From positions 5,459,501 to 5,523,500 of the forward strand of contig AP017424.1 in the NCBI GenBank assembly GCA_002355495.1: 64,000 nt of DNA. Reading direction: 5' to 3'. Positions 35,609 through 44,127 of the stretch are shown here, piece after piece (position 1 is the stretch's first letter; each line of letters begins with the position of its first letter). Below the pieces are notes generated by a model. The model was given only the letters and a program-made list of their open reading frames with translations. It was not told the DNA's origin and did no database searches. This stretch comes from Streptomyces laurentii. GTDB taxonomy: Bacteria; Actinomycetota; Actinomycetes; Streptomycetales; Streptomycetaceae. Both the position numbers and the translations under genes were made by a program.

Positions 35609-37540
35609 GTGCGACCGGGAGGCTACGACTACGACACCTACAGTCGGCTCGCAGGCCCGCTCACCGAACCCGAGCCCGAGCCGGGCTCGCCGTTCGGCGG
35701 GTACCAGGTCCGCTACCGGAGTCTGCTCTCGAAGGAGCCGCACCGCATACGCGCGGTCCTCCTCATGGGGCTCGCCCCGCTGCTGTCCGCGCTGCTCCTC
35801 GTCTATCTCGTGTGGCCCAGCCACTGGACGGTCCGCGAGGGCGACGAGGCGTGGCGGATCCCGTACGACACGGTGATGCTCGTGTCGATCGGGCTCATCT
35901 GCTTCTTCATGCTGGTGAACGTCACCTCGATCGCGCACGCCACCCTCGTCGCCCGCGACCCGATACCCGTCCACCCCGAGCCCGGCACCCGGGTCGCGTT
36001 CCTCACCACCTACGTGCCCGGCAAGGAACCGCTCACCATGGTCCGGGCCACCCTCGAAGCCGCCGTCCGGCTGCGGCACGACGGCCGGCTCGACGTCTGG
36101 CTGCTCGACGAGGGCGACGACCCCGACGCCCGGGCGCTGTGCGAGGAGCTGGGGGTACGGCACTTCACCCGGGCCGGGGTGCCCGAGTGGAACCGCCCGA
36201 AGGGCGTCCACAAGGCCCGTACCAAGCACGGCAACTACAACGCCTGGCTGGCCGGGCACGGCGCCGGATACGACTTCTTCGCCTCCGTCGACACCGACCA
36301 TGTGCCGCTGCCCGACTTCCTGGAGCGGATGCTCGGTTACTTCCGCGACCCGGACGTCGCCTTCGTCGTCGGCCCGCAGGTCTACGGCAACTACGCGGCC
36401 GGCGTCACCAAGGCCGCCGAGTCCCAGCAGTTCCTCTTCCACGCGCTCGTCCAGCGGGCCGGCAACCGCTACCGCTCGCCCATGTTCGTCGGCACGAACA
36501 ACGTCGTCCGGGTGAAGGCGCTGCTCCAGATAGGCGGCCTGGTCGACTCCGTCACCGAGGACATGGCCACCGGCTTCGAGCTGCACCGCCGCCGCAACCC
36601 GCGCACCGGCCACCCCTGGCGTTCCGTCTACACCCCCGACGTGCTCGCGGTGGGGGAGGGGCCGGCGTCCTGGACCGACTTCTTCAACCAGCAGCTGCGC
36701 TGGTCCCGCGGGACGTACGAGACGATCCTCAAGCAGTACTGGAAGGCACCCTTCCGCACCCCGCCCGGCCGCCTCCTCAACTACACCCTGATGCTCGTCT
36801 ACTACCCGATGACGGCTGTCAACTGGCTGCTCGGCATCCTCTCCTGCGTGCTGTTCCTCTGGCTCGGCGCCTCCGGCACCCAGGTGTCCTCCTCGGTCTG
36901 GCTGATGATCTACAGCGACGCGGTCGCCCTCCAGGTCGGCGCCTACCTGTGGAACCGCCGCCACAACGTCTCGCCCCACGAACCCGAGGGCTCCGGCGGC
37001 CTCGCCGGCATGGTGCTGTCCGCGCTCTGCGCGCCTATCTACCTCATGTCGCTCGGCTCGGCCGTCCTGCGCACCCGCGGCCGCTTCGTCGTCACCCCCA
37101 AGGGCGGTGAGGCCAGCCCCGACCGCCTCGCGACCTTCCGCGTCCACCTCTTCTGGGTGGCGGTCCTCGTCGCGTCCCTGATCGCCTCCGTCCGCCTCGG
37201 CCACACCCACGCGGCCATGCGCACCTGGGCCGTGGTCGCCCTTGTCATCGCGCTCGCGCCGGCCGGCGTGTGGACCACCGGCCGCCTGCGCGCCGGGGAC
37301 GGGATGCGGGCCAAGGTCCGCGGCGCCGCCGTCCGGATCCGGCGGACCCGGCTCGCCGTCCGGCTGCCGTACGAGGTCAGGCTCCCGTTCGGGGCCCGGG
37401 TCCGGATCGAGACCCGCGGCCCCGCCGACACCCCCGAGGGCGTCACCCTCGTCACCACCCCCGCCCCGGCCGCACCCGCCGCGTCCCCGACGACCGCCGC
37501 TGCCGCCGCCACCGGATCCACGACGACCGGAGGGAACTGA
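35609..37540 (+). CDS. cslA: CslA, cellulose-synthase-like family 2 glycosyltransferase
   Basis: A 643-residue membrane glycosyltransferase that makes a beta-glucan at hyphal tips, needed for erect growth and attachment (SCO2836 in S. coelicolor). GTG 35609 was chosen because GGGAGG lies 5 bases upstream; GTG 35594 would precede that site. Two N-terminal membrane segments are followed by the GT2 domain: FLTTYVPGKEPLTMV, WLLDEGDD, DFFASVDTDHVPLPDFLE (D-x-D), VTEDMATGFELHRR (TED) and QQLRWSRGT (QxxRW). Four to five further membrane segments form the translocation channel. The C-terminus ends with a PilZ-less basic and Ala/Thr-rich tail. glxA follows after 3 bases. Confidence 0.93.
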   Translation: MRPGGYDYDTYSRLAGPLTEPEPEPGSPFGGYQVRYRSLLSKEPHRIRAVLLMGLAPLLSALLLVYLVWPSHWTVREGDEAWRIPYDTVMLVSIGLICFFMLVNVTSIAHATLVARDPIPVHPEPGTRVAFLTTYVPGKEPLTMVRATLEAAVRLRHDGRLDVWLLDEGDDPDARALCEELGVRHFTRAGVPEWNRPKGVHKARTKHGNYNAWLAGHGAGYDFFASVDTDHVPLPDFLERMLGYFRDPDVAFVVGPQVYGNYAAGVTKAAESQQFLFHALVQRAGNRYRSPMFVGTNNVVRVKALLQIGGLVDSVTEDMATGFELHRRRNPRTGHPWRSVYTPDVLAVGEGPASWTDFFNQQLRWSRGTYETILKQYWKAPFRTPPGRLLNYTLMLVYYPMTAVNWLLGILSCVLFLWLGASGTQVSSSVWLMIYSDAVALQVGAYLWNRRHNVSPHEPEGSGGLAGMVLSALCAPIYLMSLGSAVLRTRGRFVVTPKGGEASPDRLATFRVHLFWVAVLVASLIASVRLGHTHAAMRTWAVVALVIALAPAGVWTTGRLRAGDGMRAKVRGAAVRIRRTRLAVRLPYEVRLPFGARVRIETRGPADTPEGVTLVTTPAPAAPAASPTTAAAAATGSTTTGGN

Positions 37541-37543
37541 ACC

Positions 37544-39511
37544 ATGGCCTACCGGCCGTCCCCACAATTCAAGAAGACCCTGCTCGGCAGCGGTGCCGTG
37601 CTCGTCCTCGCCGCCCTCAACGCCCCGGCCGCCGTGTCCTTCGCGACCGACAGGTACCACGCGTACAAGATCGCGCAGCCCGGCTACCAGAAGAAGTACG
37701 GCTCGTGGGCCGTGCTCGACGTCCCCGGCGAGTACCGCGTCAACGCGATCCACGCCGCCCTCCTGCACACCGGCAAGGTGCTGCTCGTCGCGGGCTCCGG
37801 CAACAACCAGAAGAAGTTCGACGCCGGCACCTTCGAGACCGTCCTGTGGGACCCGGCGAAGAACACGTTCAAGAAGATCCCCACCCCCGAGGACTTCTTC
37901 TGCTCCGGCCACACCCAGCTCGCCGACGGCCGTCTGCTCGTCGCCGGCGGCACCGCCCGCTACGAGGTCCTGGACGGCTCGGTGAAGAAGGCCGGCGGCG
38001 CGATGCGGGTGAAGAACGAGAGCCCGGACAAGGCCGTGACCCTCAAGAAGGGCACGGTCTTCCGGTCCCCGTCCGGGGTCGAGTACGTGTCGAGGTTCGA
38101 CGTCACCGTCCCCAAGGCGAAGCGCGAGTTCGAGATCTCGTACTTCAAGAGCGGCCAGATGAAGCCCTGGAAGACCAAGGTGACCGCCGCCGAGCAGCGG
38201 GTCTTCGTCGAGGCCGTCAAGGAGGGCCCGCAGGCGCTGACCACCGAGGCCGCGCAGTACGAGGTGGAGGGGCTGAAGGGCGCCGACGCCGGCGACGTCT
38301 ACGGTCTCGCGCAGAAGATCACCACCGAGAAGCAGGACTTCCAGGGCATCAGGGCGGCCTACGAGTTCGACCCGAAGGCCGAGAAGTACGTGCCGGTCGC
38401 GCCCATGAAGAACGCCCGCTGGTACCCGACCCTGGTCACCCTCGACGACGGCAAGGTGCTCGCCGCGTCCGGCCTCAACGACGTCGGCGACGTCGTCCCC
38501 GGCGACAACGAGATCTACGACCCCGCCACCAAGAAGTGGTCCAAGGGCCCCTTCCGCTACTTCCCCACCTACCCCGCGCTCTTCCTCACCAAGGGCGGCA
38601 AACTCCTCTACACCGGCTCCAACGCCGGGTACGGGCCCGCCACCAAGGGCCGCGAGCCCGGCCTGTGGGACCTGAAGAAGAACGCGTTCACCAAGCTCCC
38701 CGGCCTTACCAAGGCCGACCAGCTGGAGACCTCCGCCTCCGTCCTGCTGCCGCCCGCGCAGGACCAGCGGCTGATGGTCCTCGGCGGCGGCGGGGTCGGC
38801 GAGTCGGCCGCCTCCACCGCCCGTACGTCGATCATCGACCTGTCCAAGGACAGCCCGTCCTTCTCCGACGGGCCCGCGCTGCCGCAGGGCACCCGCTACC
38901 TCGGCAGCGTGCTGATGCCCGACGACACCGTCTTCACCACCGGCGGTTCGCGCGACTACCGGGGGCGCGGCGCCAGCGACATCCTGAAGGCGCAGTTCTA
39001 CGACCCGCGCGGCAACACCTTCACCGAGGCCGCCGAGCCGACCGTCGGCCGCGACTACCACTCCGAGGCGCTGCTGCTGCCCGACGGGCGGGTCGCCACC
39101 TTCGGCTCCGACCCCCTCTACGGCGACGCCGACAACACCAAGCTCGGCACCTTCGAGCAGCGCGTCGAGATCTTCACCCCGCCGTCCCTGCACCGGGCCG
39201 GCGGGGACCGGCCGGTGCTCGGCGCCGGGCCGGACAAGCCCGACCGGAACGGCGGCGTCAGCTACCAGGCCGCGGCCAAGGACATCGACCGGATCGTCCA
39301 GGCCCGGCTGATGCGGCCGAGCGCCGTCACCCACACCACGGACGTCGAGCAGCGCTCGGTGGCCCTGGAGCTGACGAAGGACCAGGCGGCCGGGACGATC
39401 GCGGTACGGATCCCGAAGGACCGCACGCTGGTGCCGCCCGGCTGGTACATGCTGTTCGTGACGGACGCCGACGGCATCTCGTCCGAGGCGAAGTGGGTCC
39501 AGGTGCCGTGA
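37544..39511 (+). CDS. glxA: GlxA, galactose-oxidase-like copper radical oxidase
   Basis: A 655-residue secreted or membrane-anchored mono-copper oxidase that modifies the CslA polymer at tips. The N-terminal segment LLGSGAVLVLAALNAPAAVSFA is a signal anchor. Kelch-type blades carry the active site: Cys120 in FFCSGHTQ and Tyr294 in RWYPTLV for the Tyr-Cys cofactor, Tyr505-His506 in GRDYHSEA, and His597 in AVTHTTDVEQR as copper ligands. An early inserted segment (~140-270) lies between blades, as in known GlxA. Length and residues match S. lividans/S. coelicolor GlxA (SCO2837). ATG 37544 follows a GGAGGGAAC site at the end of cslA. Copper supply (Sco/ECuC) is not encoded nearby. Confidence 0.93.
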   Translation: MAYRPSPQFKKTLLGSGAVLVLAALNAPAAVSFATDRYHAYKIAQPGYQKKYGSWAVLDVPGEYRVNAIHAALLHTGKVLLVAGSGNNQKKFDAGTFETVLWDPAKNTFKKIPTPEDFFCSGHTQLADGRLLVAGGTARYEVLDGSVKKAGGAMRVKNESPDKAVTLKKGTVFRSPSGVEYVSRFDVTVPKAKREFEISYFKSGQMKPWKTKVTAAEQRVFVEAVKEGPQALTTEAAQYEVEGLKGADAGDVYGLAQKITTEKQDFQGIRAAYEFDPKAEKYVPVAPMKNARWYPTLVTLDDGKVLAASGLNDVGDVVPGDNEIYDPATKKWSKGPFRYFPTYPALFLTKGGKLLYTGSNAGYGPATKGREPGLWDLKKNAFTKLPGLTKADQLETSASVLLPPAQDQRLMVLGGGGVGESAASTARTSIIDLSKDSPSFSDGPALPQGTRYLGSVLMPDDTVFTTGGSRDYRGRGASDILKAQFYDPRGNTFTEAAEPTVGRDYHSEALLLPDGRVATFGSDPLYGDADNTKLGTFEQRVEIFTPPSLHRAGGDRPVLGAGPDKPDRNGGVSYQAAAKDIDRIVQARLMRPSAVTHTTDVEQRSVALELTKDQAAGTIAVRIPKDRTLVPPGWYMLFVTDADGISSEAKWVQVP

Positions 39512-39553
39512 GCGGCCGGCGGGCCGGGCGTCGTGAGCCCAGGCCTCGCCGGG

Positions 39554-40681
39554 TCAGGCCTTGGCGCGGCGGGCGAGCCCCAGCGCGTAGTCGGGCCACC
39601 AGGTCCCGGCGGGCGGGCCGCCCCGGCAGGTGCCGTCCGAGTCGCCGGGCCGTTTGATCCAGAGGTACGCGTCGACCAGCGCGTCCCCGGTCCGGTCCGT
39701 CGGCGTCGCGCCGAGGGCCCGGCCCGGCGGGTTGCACCACTCCTCCGACCGGTCGCCGTGCAGCGGGCCGTTGCCGTTGCGGCTGGTGTCGACGGTGAAG
39801 TGGGCGCCGCCGAGCAGCCGGGACAGGGCGGTGCCGAAGCCCCGTACGACGTCGTCGGTCTGGAAGTTCGACACGTTGAGCGCGAAGCCGTCGGCCCGTT
39901 CGACCCCGGCCCGGCGCAGCGGCTCCACCAGCTTGCCCGGGGCGTCGATCCAGGCCGGGTTGCCGGCGTCGAGATAGACCCGGGTCCGCGGCTGCCGCTT
40001 GAACCGGTCGACCGCCTCGCCGAGCAGGCCGAGCCGCTCGTCCTCGTACTCGGCCGGGGTGCAGCCGTCCACCAGGTGCGCCACCGCGTCGGGTTCGAGG
40101 ACCACGATCGCGGGGGTGTCGCCGATGGCCTTGGCGAAGGCGTCCACCCAGTCCCGGTAGGCCCGCGCGTCGTGCGCGCCGCCCGCCGAGTAGCGGCCGC
40201 AGTCGCGGTGCGGGATGTCGTACGCGACGAAGACCGCGGTCCGCCCCTGCCGCGCCGCGCCCTGGACCACCCGGGTGACGTCCGGCGCCGGATCGTCGCC
40301 GGCCGGCCAGTCCGCCATCGGCCGGTCCGCGATCCGCCGCATCAGGCGGGCGTCCTCGGCGCGGCCCTGGGTCTCGTACGTGCGGACCTGGCGGGCCGCG
40401 TCGCTGTCCGGGTCGACCCAGAACGGCGTACCGGCGGTCGGCGGCGCGGGCTCGCCGCGCGAGGCGGGCGTCCGGACGGGGGAGCCCGGCCCGCCGTCGC
40501 CGCAGCCGGTGAGCAGCAGGGCGGCGACGGCGGCGAGGCCGGTCAGACGGGCCAAGGGGGCGCGACGGGTGGCGGTGCGACCGGTCGGACGGGCGGCGCG
40601 GGCGCGACGGGCGGCGGCGAGCCCGGAGACACGGGCGGCGGCGAGCCCGGTCGGACGGGCGGCGGCGGTGCTGCGGGACAT
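39554..40681 (-). CDS. cslZ: GH6-family endoglucanase lipoprotein (CslZ-like)
   Basis: A ~375-residue glycoside hydrolase family 6 protein likely to trim the CslA glucan. Evidence: VFVAYDIPHRDCGRYSAGGA with the catalytic-loop Asp, AIVVLEPDAVAHL, RVYLDAGNPAWID, ADGFALNVSNFQTDD, HFTVDTSRNGNG and DAYLWIKRPGDSDG, the usual GH6 order. The lipobox LLLTGCGDG follows a hydrophobic stretch, so it should be lipid-anchored. ATG 40681 follows GGGGGCCGG; ATGs at 40735 or 40756 are possible. The ~50-residue Ala/Arg/Thr-rich head before the lipobox is unusually long and built from short repeats (GLAAAR). It converges with glxA, 42 bases apart. Confidence 0.85.
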   Translation of the reverse strand: MSRSTAAARPTGLAAARVSGLAAARRARAARPTGRTATRRAPLARLTGLAAVAALLLTGCGDGGPGSPVRTPASRGEPAPPTAGTPFWVDPDSDAARQVRTYETQGRAEDARLMRRIADRPMADWPAGDDPAPDVTRVVQGAARQGRTAVFVAYDIPHRDCGRYSAGGAHDARAYRDWVDAFAKAIGDTPAIVVLEPDAVAHLVDGCTPAEYEDERLGLLGEAVDRFKRQPRTRVYLDAGNPAWIDAPGKLVEPLRRAGVERADGFALNVSNFQTDDVVRGFGTALSRLLGGAHFTVDTSRNGNGPLHGDRSEEWCNPPGRALGATPTDRTGDALVDAYLWIKRPGDSDGTCRGGPPAGTWWPDYALGLARRAKA

Positions 40682-40748
40682 CCGGCCCCCAGGGTCGGGA
40701 AGGGCGGCGGGTACGGGGCGTCGATGCGGCCTCATCGTGACATAGCGA

Positions 40749-41746
40749 TCATTCATCGTCCGACTGCGACACCGCGAGCGCGATGCCCAGCGGCGTCCGC
40801 TCGTACAGCACCTGGTGCCCGTACCGCCGTGAGGTCAGCAGCCCGGCCCGCGCAGCACCGACAGATGCGCCGACACCGACGACGGCGCGAGCGCCAGCCG
40901 GTGCGCGAGCGCCGAGGTCCCGGCGGGCTCGTCGAGCGCGCACAGCACCTCGGCGCGGGCCCGCCCGAGCAGCCGGGCGAGGGCGTCCGGGGTGCGTTCG
41001 CCGGACTCGGACCACAGGCCGCCGATGCCCCGTACCGGATAGACGACCGTCGGCTGCCACGGCGGGTCGTACCCGCTGACCACCTCCGGCCAGACGAACA
41101 CCGACGGCACCAGGACCAGGCCCTGCCCCTCCAGGGCCCGGACGTGCTCGCCGCGGTAGGCGACGGTCAGCGTGGCCGTCTCCTCCGTCCACGCGAACGC
41201 CGGATGCAGCTCGGCGAGCAGCCGCTCCAGACCGCCCTCGGCGAGCCGCCGCGAGTGGTACGCGACATCGGCCTCCAGCAGGGCCCGCAGCCGCGGCCAC
41301 TCGGGCGCGACCAGCGCCTCCCACGCCGCCTCGATCAGATCCGCCAGCCAGTGCACCGCCCCGGCCGGATCCGCCAGCATCCGCCGCCCGTGGGGCGTGT
41401 CCGCGGCGCCCGGCGTCCCGGCGAGGGTCCGCGCGAGGTCGTCCGCGACGAGGTGCGGAGGCGTGTCCCGCACGGCCGCGATCTCCTCCTCGAACGTGAC
41501 CGCGGGCCCGGGCGGCGGCGGGTAGAGGCAGTCCGAGTTGTGCCCGCGGTCCGGCATCAGCAGATGGAGCGGAGCCAGGTCGAGGCCGCGCGCCCGGTCC
41601 GCGATCCGGCGCAGCCACGGCAGGTGGTAGCCCTGCTGGTGCGGCCGGGCCAGCACCCGTACCGCGCCCTGTGTCTCCCAGAGCGGGGACAGCGCGAAGC
41701 GGATGCGCAGCGGGTCGGCCTCGTTGAAGCGCAGGTGGTACGACAC
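40749..41746 (-). pseudogene. ArsR-type regulator with DUF5937-like N-terminal domain; frameshift near the end
   Basis: Reconstructed as ~332 residues. GTG 41746 (VSYHLRFNEADPLRIRFALSPLWET) opens the DUF5937-like region. The C-terminal winged helix is LLGRARAEVLCALDEPAGTSALAHRLALAPSSVSAHLSVLR. At 40861-40863 the frame stops early (HLSVLRGPGC-stop), while the frame one base back continues as GLLTSRRYGHQVLYERTPLGIALAVSQ, the expected wing and C-terminus. One extra G in CGCGGGCC would restore it. Without it the product loses its last ~30 residues, including the wing. It is divergent from the MFS gene, 88 bases apart, and probably represses it. RBS GGAGG is 10 bases from the start. Confidence 0.78.
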
Positions 41747-41834
41747 GGGGCCCGACCTCCGACCGTCCTCGGCAACATTCGGCTGGAGCCGAAAGTCTAG
41801 GCCGCCCGCCCCCGCGCCCCGCACGCTGCGGGGC

Positions 41835-43115
41835 ATGTCCACCACCCTCGCCGCGACTCCCGGCTACCGGGCCGTCTTCGCCGTACGCGAGTTCCGTTTC
41901 GTCTTCGCCGCCCACCTCTTCTCGCTCCTCGGCGTCGTCGTCAGCGAACTCGCGCTCACCGTGCTCGTCTACGACCTGACCCGGTCGCCCCTGCTGTCCT
42001 CGCTCACCTTCGCGCTCGGCTTCCTGCCGTACCTGCTCGGCGGCACCCTGCTCGCCGGATTCGCCGACCGGTATCCGCCGCGCCGGGTGCTGGTGGTGTG
42101 CGATCTCGTCTGCGCGGGCTGCGTCGCCCTGATGGTGCTGCCGACGACCCCGGTCGCCGGGCTGCTCGTCCTGCGCTGCGCGGTCGCCGCCGTGGCGCCC
42201 GTCTTCCAGGGGACCCGGATCGCGACCCTCGCGGACATCCTCGGCGAGGGCGAGCTGTTCGTCCTCGGCCGCTCGCTGCTGCGGATCCTGTCGCAGAGCG
42301 CCCTGCTCGCCGGCTTCGGCGCGGGCGGCCTGCTGCTCACCGTGGTCACCCCGCGCGGCGCCATGGCCGTCACCGCCGCCACCTTCCTCGTCTCCGCCCT
42401 GCTGCTGCGCTGCGGCACCGCCCGCCGCCCGGCCCGCGCGTCCGCGGCGGGAAGCCGCGACGGCATCGGCGCGACCTGGGGCGTGCTGCGCGACCGCCGG
42501 ATCCGGGCCCTGATGCTGCTGTTCTGGGTGCCGCCGCTGTTCGCGGTCGTCCCCGAGGCGCTCGCCGCCCCGTACGCCGACCGGATCGGCGCCTCCAGCG
42601 CCGCCCTCGGCCTGCTGATGTGCGCGATGCCCGTCGGCACCGTCCTCGGCGAACTCCTCGCCGGCTCCGCGCTCTCCGCCGCCACCCGCTCCCGCGCCGT
42701 GCTCCCGCTCCTGCTGGCCGGCTTCCTGCCCTTCCTGCTCTACGCGCTGCGCCCCGGCCTCGCCCTCGCGGCCGTCGCCCTCTTCCTGGCGGGCGCGGCC
42801 GGCGCGTACACCCTCGGGCTCGACGCCTGGTTCGTCGACGCCGTCCCGGAGGAACGGCGCGGGCGGGCGATGACGCTGATGACGGCGGGGATGATGACCG
42901 TCCAGGGCCTGGGCATGGCGGGCGCGGGCCTGGCCGCCGAGTTCGTCCCCGTGCACACGGTGGTCGCGGGCGCCGGCGTGCTCGCCACCCTGTGCGTGGC
43001 GGCGCTCGCCCTGGAGGTCCGGGCGACGGCCCCGCGCGCCTCGGGCGGAGGTACGGCCGGCGTACAGGCGACCGAAAGGCGAGATGCGGCCGAGCGCGCC
43101 GCGGCCAGTGGATAA
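41835..43115 (+). CDS. MFS transporter
   Basis: A 426-residue major-facilitator protein with about twelve hydrophobic segments. The loop 2-3 motif is GFADRYPPRRVL, the equivalent of GxLaDRxGRR. The central loop DGIGATWGVLRDRRIRALM separates the halves, and VDAVPEERRGRAMTLMTAG marks the loop 10-11 copy. The protein ends in a ~30-residue Arg/Ala tail. ATG 41835 follows GCGGGGC. It is most like the Streptomyces efflux transporters regulated by divergent ArsR genes; the substrate is unknown. The MarR gene begins 9 bases after its stop, so the two are likely co-transcribed. Confidence 0.88.
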   Translation: MSTTLAATPGYRAVFAVREFRFVFAAHLFSLLGVVVSELALTVLVYDLTRSPLLSSLTFALGFLPYLLGGTLLAGFADRYPPRRVLVVCDLVCAGCVALMVLPTTPVAGLLVLRCAVAAVAPVFQGTRIATLADILGEGELFVLGRSLLRILSQSALLAGFGAGGLLLTVVTPRGAMAVTAATFLVSALLLRCGTARRPARASAAGSRDGIGATWGVLRDRRIRALMLLFWVPPLFAVVPEALAAPYADRIGASSAALGLLMCAMPVGTVLGELLAGSALSAATRSRAVLPLLLAGFLPFLLYALRPGLALAAVALFLAGAAGAYTLGLDAWFVDAVPEERRGRAMTLMTAGMMTVQGLGMAGAGLAAEFVPVHTVVAGAGVLATLCVAALALEVRATAPRASGGGTAGVQATERRDAAERAAASG

Positions 43116-43124
43116 GGTCGACGG

Positions 43125-43634
43125 GTGCCGAAGCCGCTCAGTCTCTCGTTCGACCCCATCGCCCGCGCCGACGAACTCTGGCAGAAGCGCTGGGGCCCGG
43201 TCCCCGCGATGGCCGCGATCACCTCGATCATGCGCGCCCAGCAGATCCTGCTCGCCGAGGTCGACGCGGTGGTCAAACCGTACGGACTGACCTTCGCCCG
43301 CTACGAGGCGCTGGTGCTGCTCACCTTCTCCAAGGCGGGCGAACTGCCGATGTCCAAGATCGGCGAGCGGCTCATGGTCCACCCGACCTCCGTGACGAAC
43401 ACGGTGGACCGCCTGGCGCGCTCCGGCCTGGTCGACAAGCGCCCCAACCCCAACGACGGCCGCGGCACCCTCGCCTCCATCACCGCCAAGGGCCGCGAGG
43501 TCGTCGAAGCCGCGACCCGGGACCTCATGGACATGGACTTCGGGCTCGGCGCGTACGACGCCGAGGAGTGCGCCGAGATCTTCGCCACCCTGCGCCCGCT
43601 GCGGGTCGCGGCCGGGGACTTCGAGGAGTCCTGA
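43125..43634 (+). CDS. MarR-family transcriptional regulator
   Basis: A 169-residue winged-helix regulator: AAITSIMRAQQILLAEVDAV, FARYEALVLLTFSKAGELPMSKIGERL, recognition helix HPTSVTNTVDRLARSGLVDKRPNPND, wing RGTLASITAKGREVVE. GTG 43125 follows AAGGTCGACGG. Its position upstream of DUF3817 and icmA matches S. coelicolor SCO5413. Compared with the MarR at 18 kb it has little similarity outside the DNA-binding part, so it is not a recent duplicate. A palindrome ahead of icmA may be its target. Confidence 0.88.
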   Translation: MPKPLSLSFDPIARADELWQKRWGPVPAMAAITSIMRAQQILLAEVDAVVKPYGLTFARYEALVLLTFSKAGELPMSKIGERLMVHPTSVTNTVDRLARSGLVDKRPNPNDGRGTLASITAKGREVVEAATRDLMDMDFGLGAYDAEECAEIFATLRPLRVAAGDFEES

Positions 43635-43698
43635 GACCGACGCCGTGCCACGGGGGGCCGCGCGAAGATCGCCCCACCCGGCCGTTACGCTCGAAGCC

Positions 43699-44031
43699 AT
43701 GAAATCCAGCGTGCTGACCCGCTACCGCGTCATGGCGTACGTGACCGCGGTCATGCTCCTCATCCTGTGCGGGTGCATGGTCGCCAAGTACGGCTTCGGC
43801 GTCGGCGAGGACCTGACCTTCGCGGTCTCCCAGGCCCACGGCGTCCTCTACATCATCTACCTGATCTTCGCCTTCGACCTGGGCTCCAAGGCGAAGTGGC
43901 CGTTCGGCAGGCTGCTGTGGGTGCTGCTCTCGGGCACCATCCCCACGGCCGCCTTCTTCGTCGAGCGCAAGGTCGTCCGCGACACGCTCCCGCTGGTCAA
44001 CGGCGCGCGACCCGCTCCCGCCAACGCGTAG
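43699..44031 (+). CDS. DUF3817-family small membrane protein
   Basis: A 110-residue protein with three hydrophobic segments: MAYVTAVMLLILCGCMVAK, HGVLYIIYLIFAFDLG, and LLWVLLSGTIPTAAFFVERKVV. It shares the HGVLxxxY, K-x-K-W and PTxxFFxERK signature with the protein at 20866-21210. ATG 43699 follows the MarR gene by 64 bases. Both family members in the window lie next to regulators and acyl-CoA genes. The function is unknown. Confidence 0.85.
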   Translation: MKSSVLTRYRVMAYVTAVMLLILCGCMVAKYGFGVGEDLTFAVSQAHGVLYIIYLIFAFDLGSKAKWPFGRLLWVLLSGTIPTAAFFVERKVVRDTLPLVNGARPAPANA

Positions 44032-44060
44032 GCACCACCGCACCGCGAGCACGAATCCAG

Positions 44061-44083
44061 CCCCGCGCCGCTCCGGCGCGGGG
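44061..44083 (+). terminator. Hairpin between DUF3817 gene and icmA
   Basis: Perfect arms CCCCGCGCCG and CGGCGCGGGG with loop CTC, 29 bases after the stop. Confidence 0.75.
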
Positions 44084-44096
44084 TCGGCCATCGACT

Positions 44097-44118
44097 TTTA
44101 CTAGGACGTCCTAGTAAA
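44097..44118 (+). promoter_or_regulatory. Perfect 22-base palindrome directly upstream of icmA
   Basis: Each half is TTTACTAGGAC (and its complement). It ends 3 bases before the icmA ribosome-binding site GGAGG (44122-44126), so a bound regulator would block transcription start or early elongation. The candidate binders are the flanking MarR and TetR proteins. Confidence 0.65.
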
Positions 44119-44127
44119 TTCGGAGGT

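Noticed and set aside
34214..39334. 1706-residue minus-strand open frame opposite TetR, cslA and glxA
   Set aside because: It mirrors the three real genes, has no domain pattern, and reflects absence of stops in high-GC antisense.
42098..43702. 534-residue open frame overlapping the MFS and MarR genes
   Set aside because: Arg/Pro/Gly-rich shadow in another frame of intact genes.
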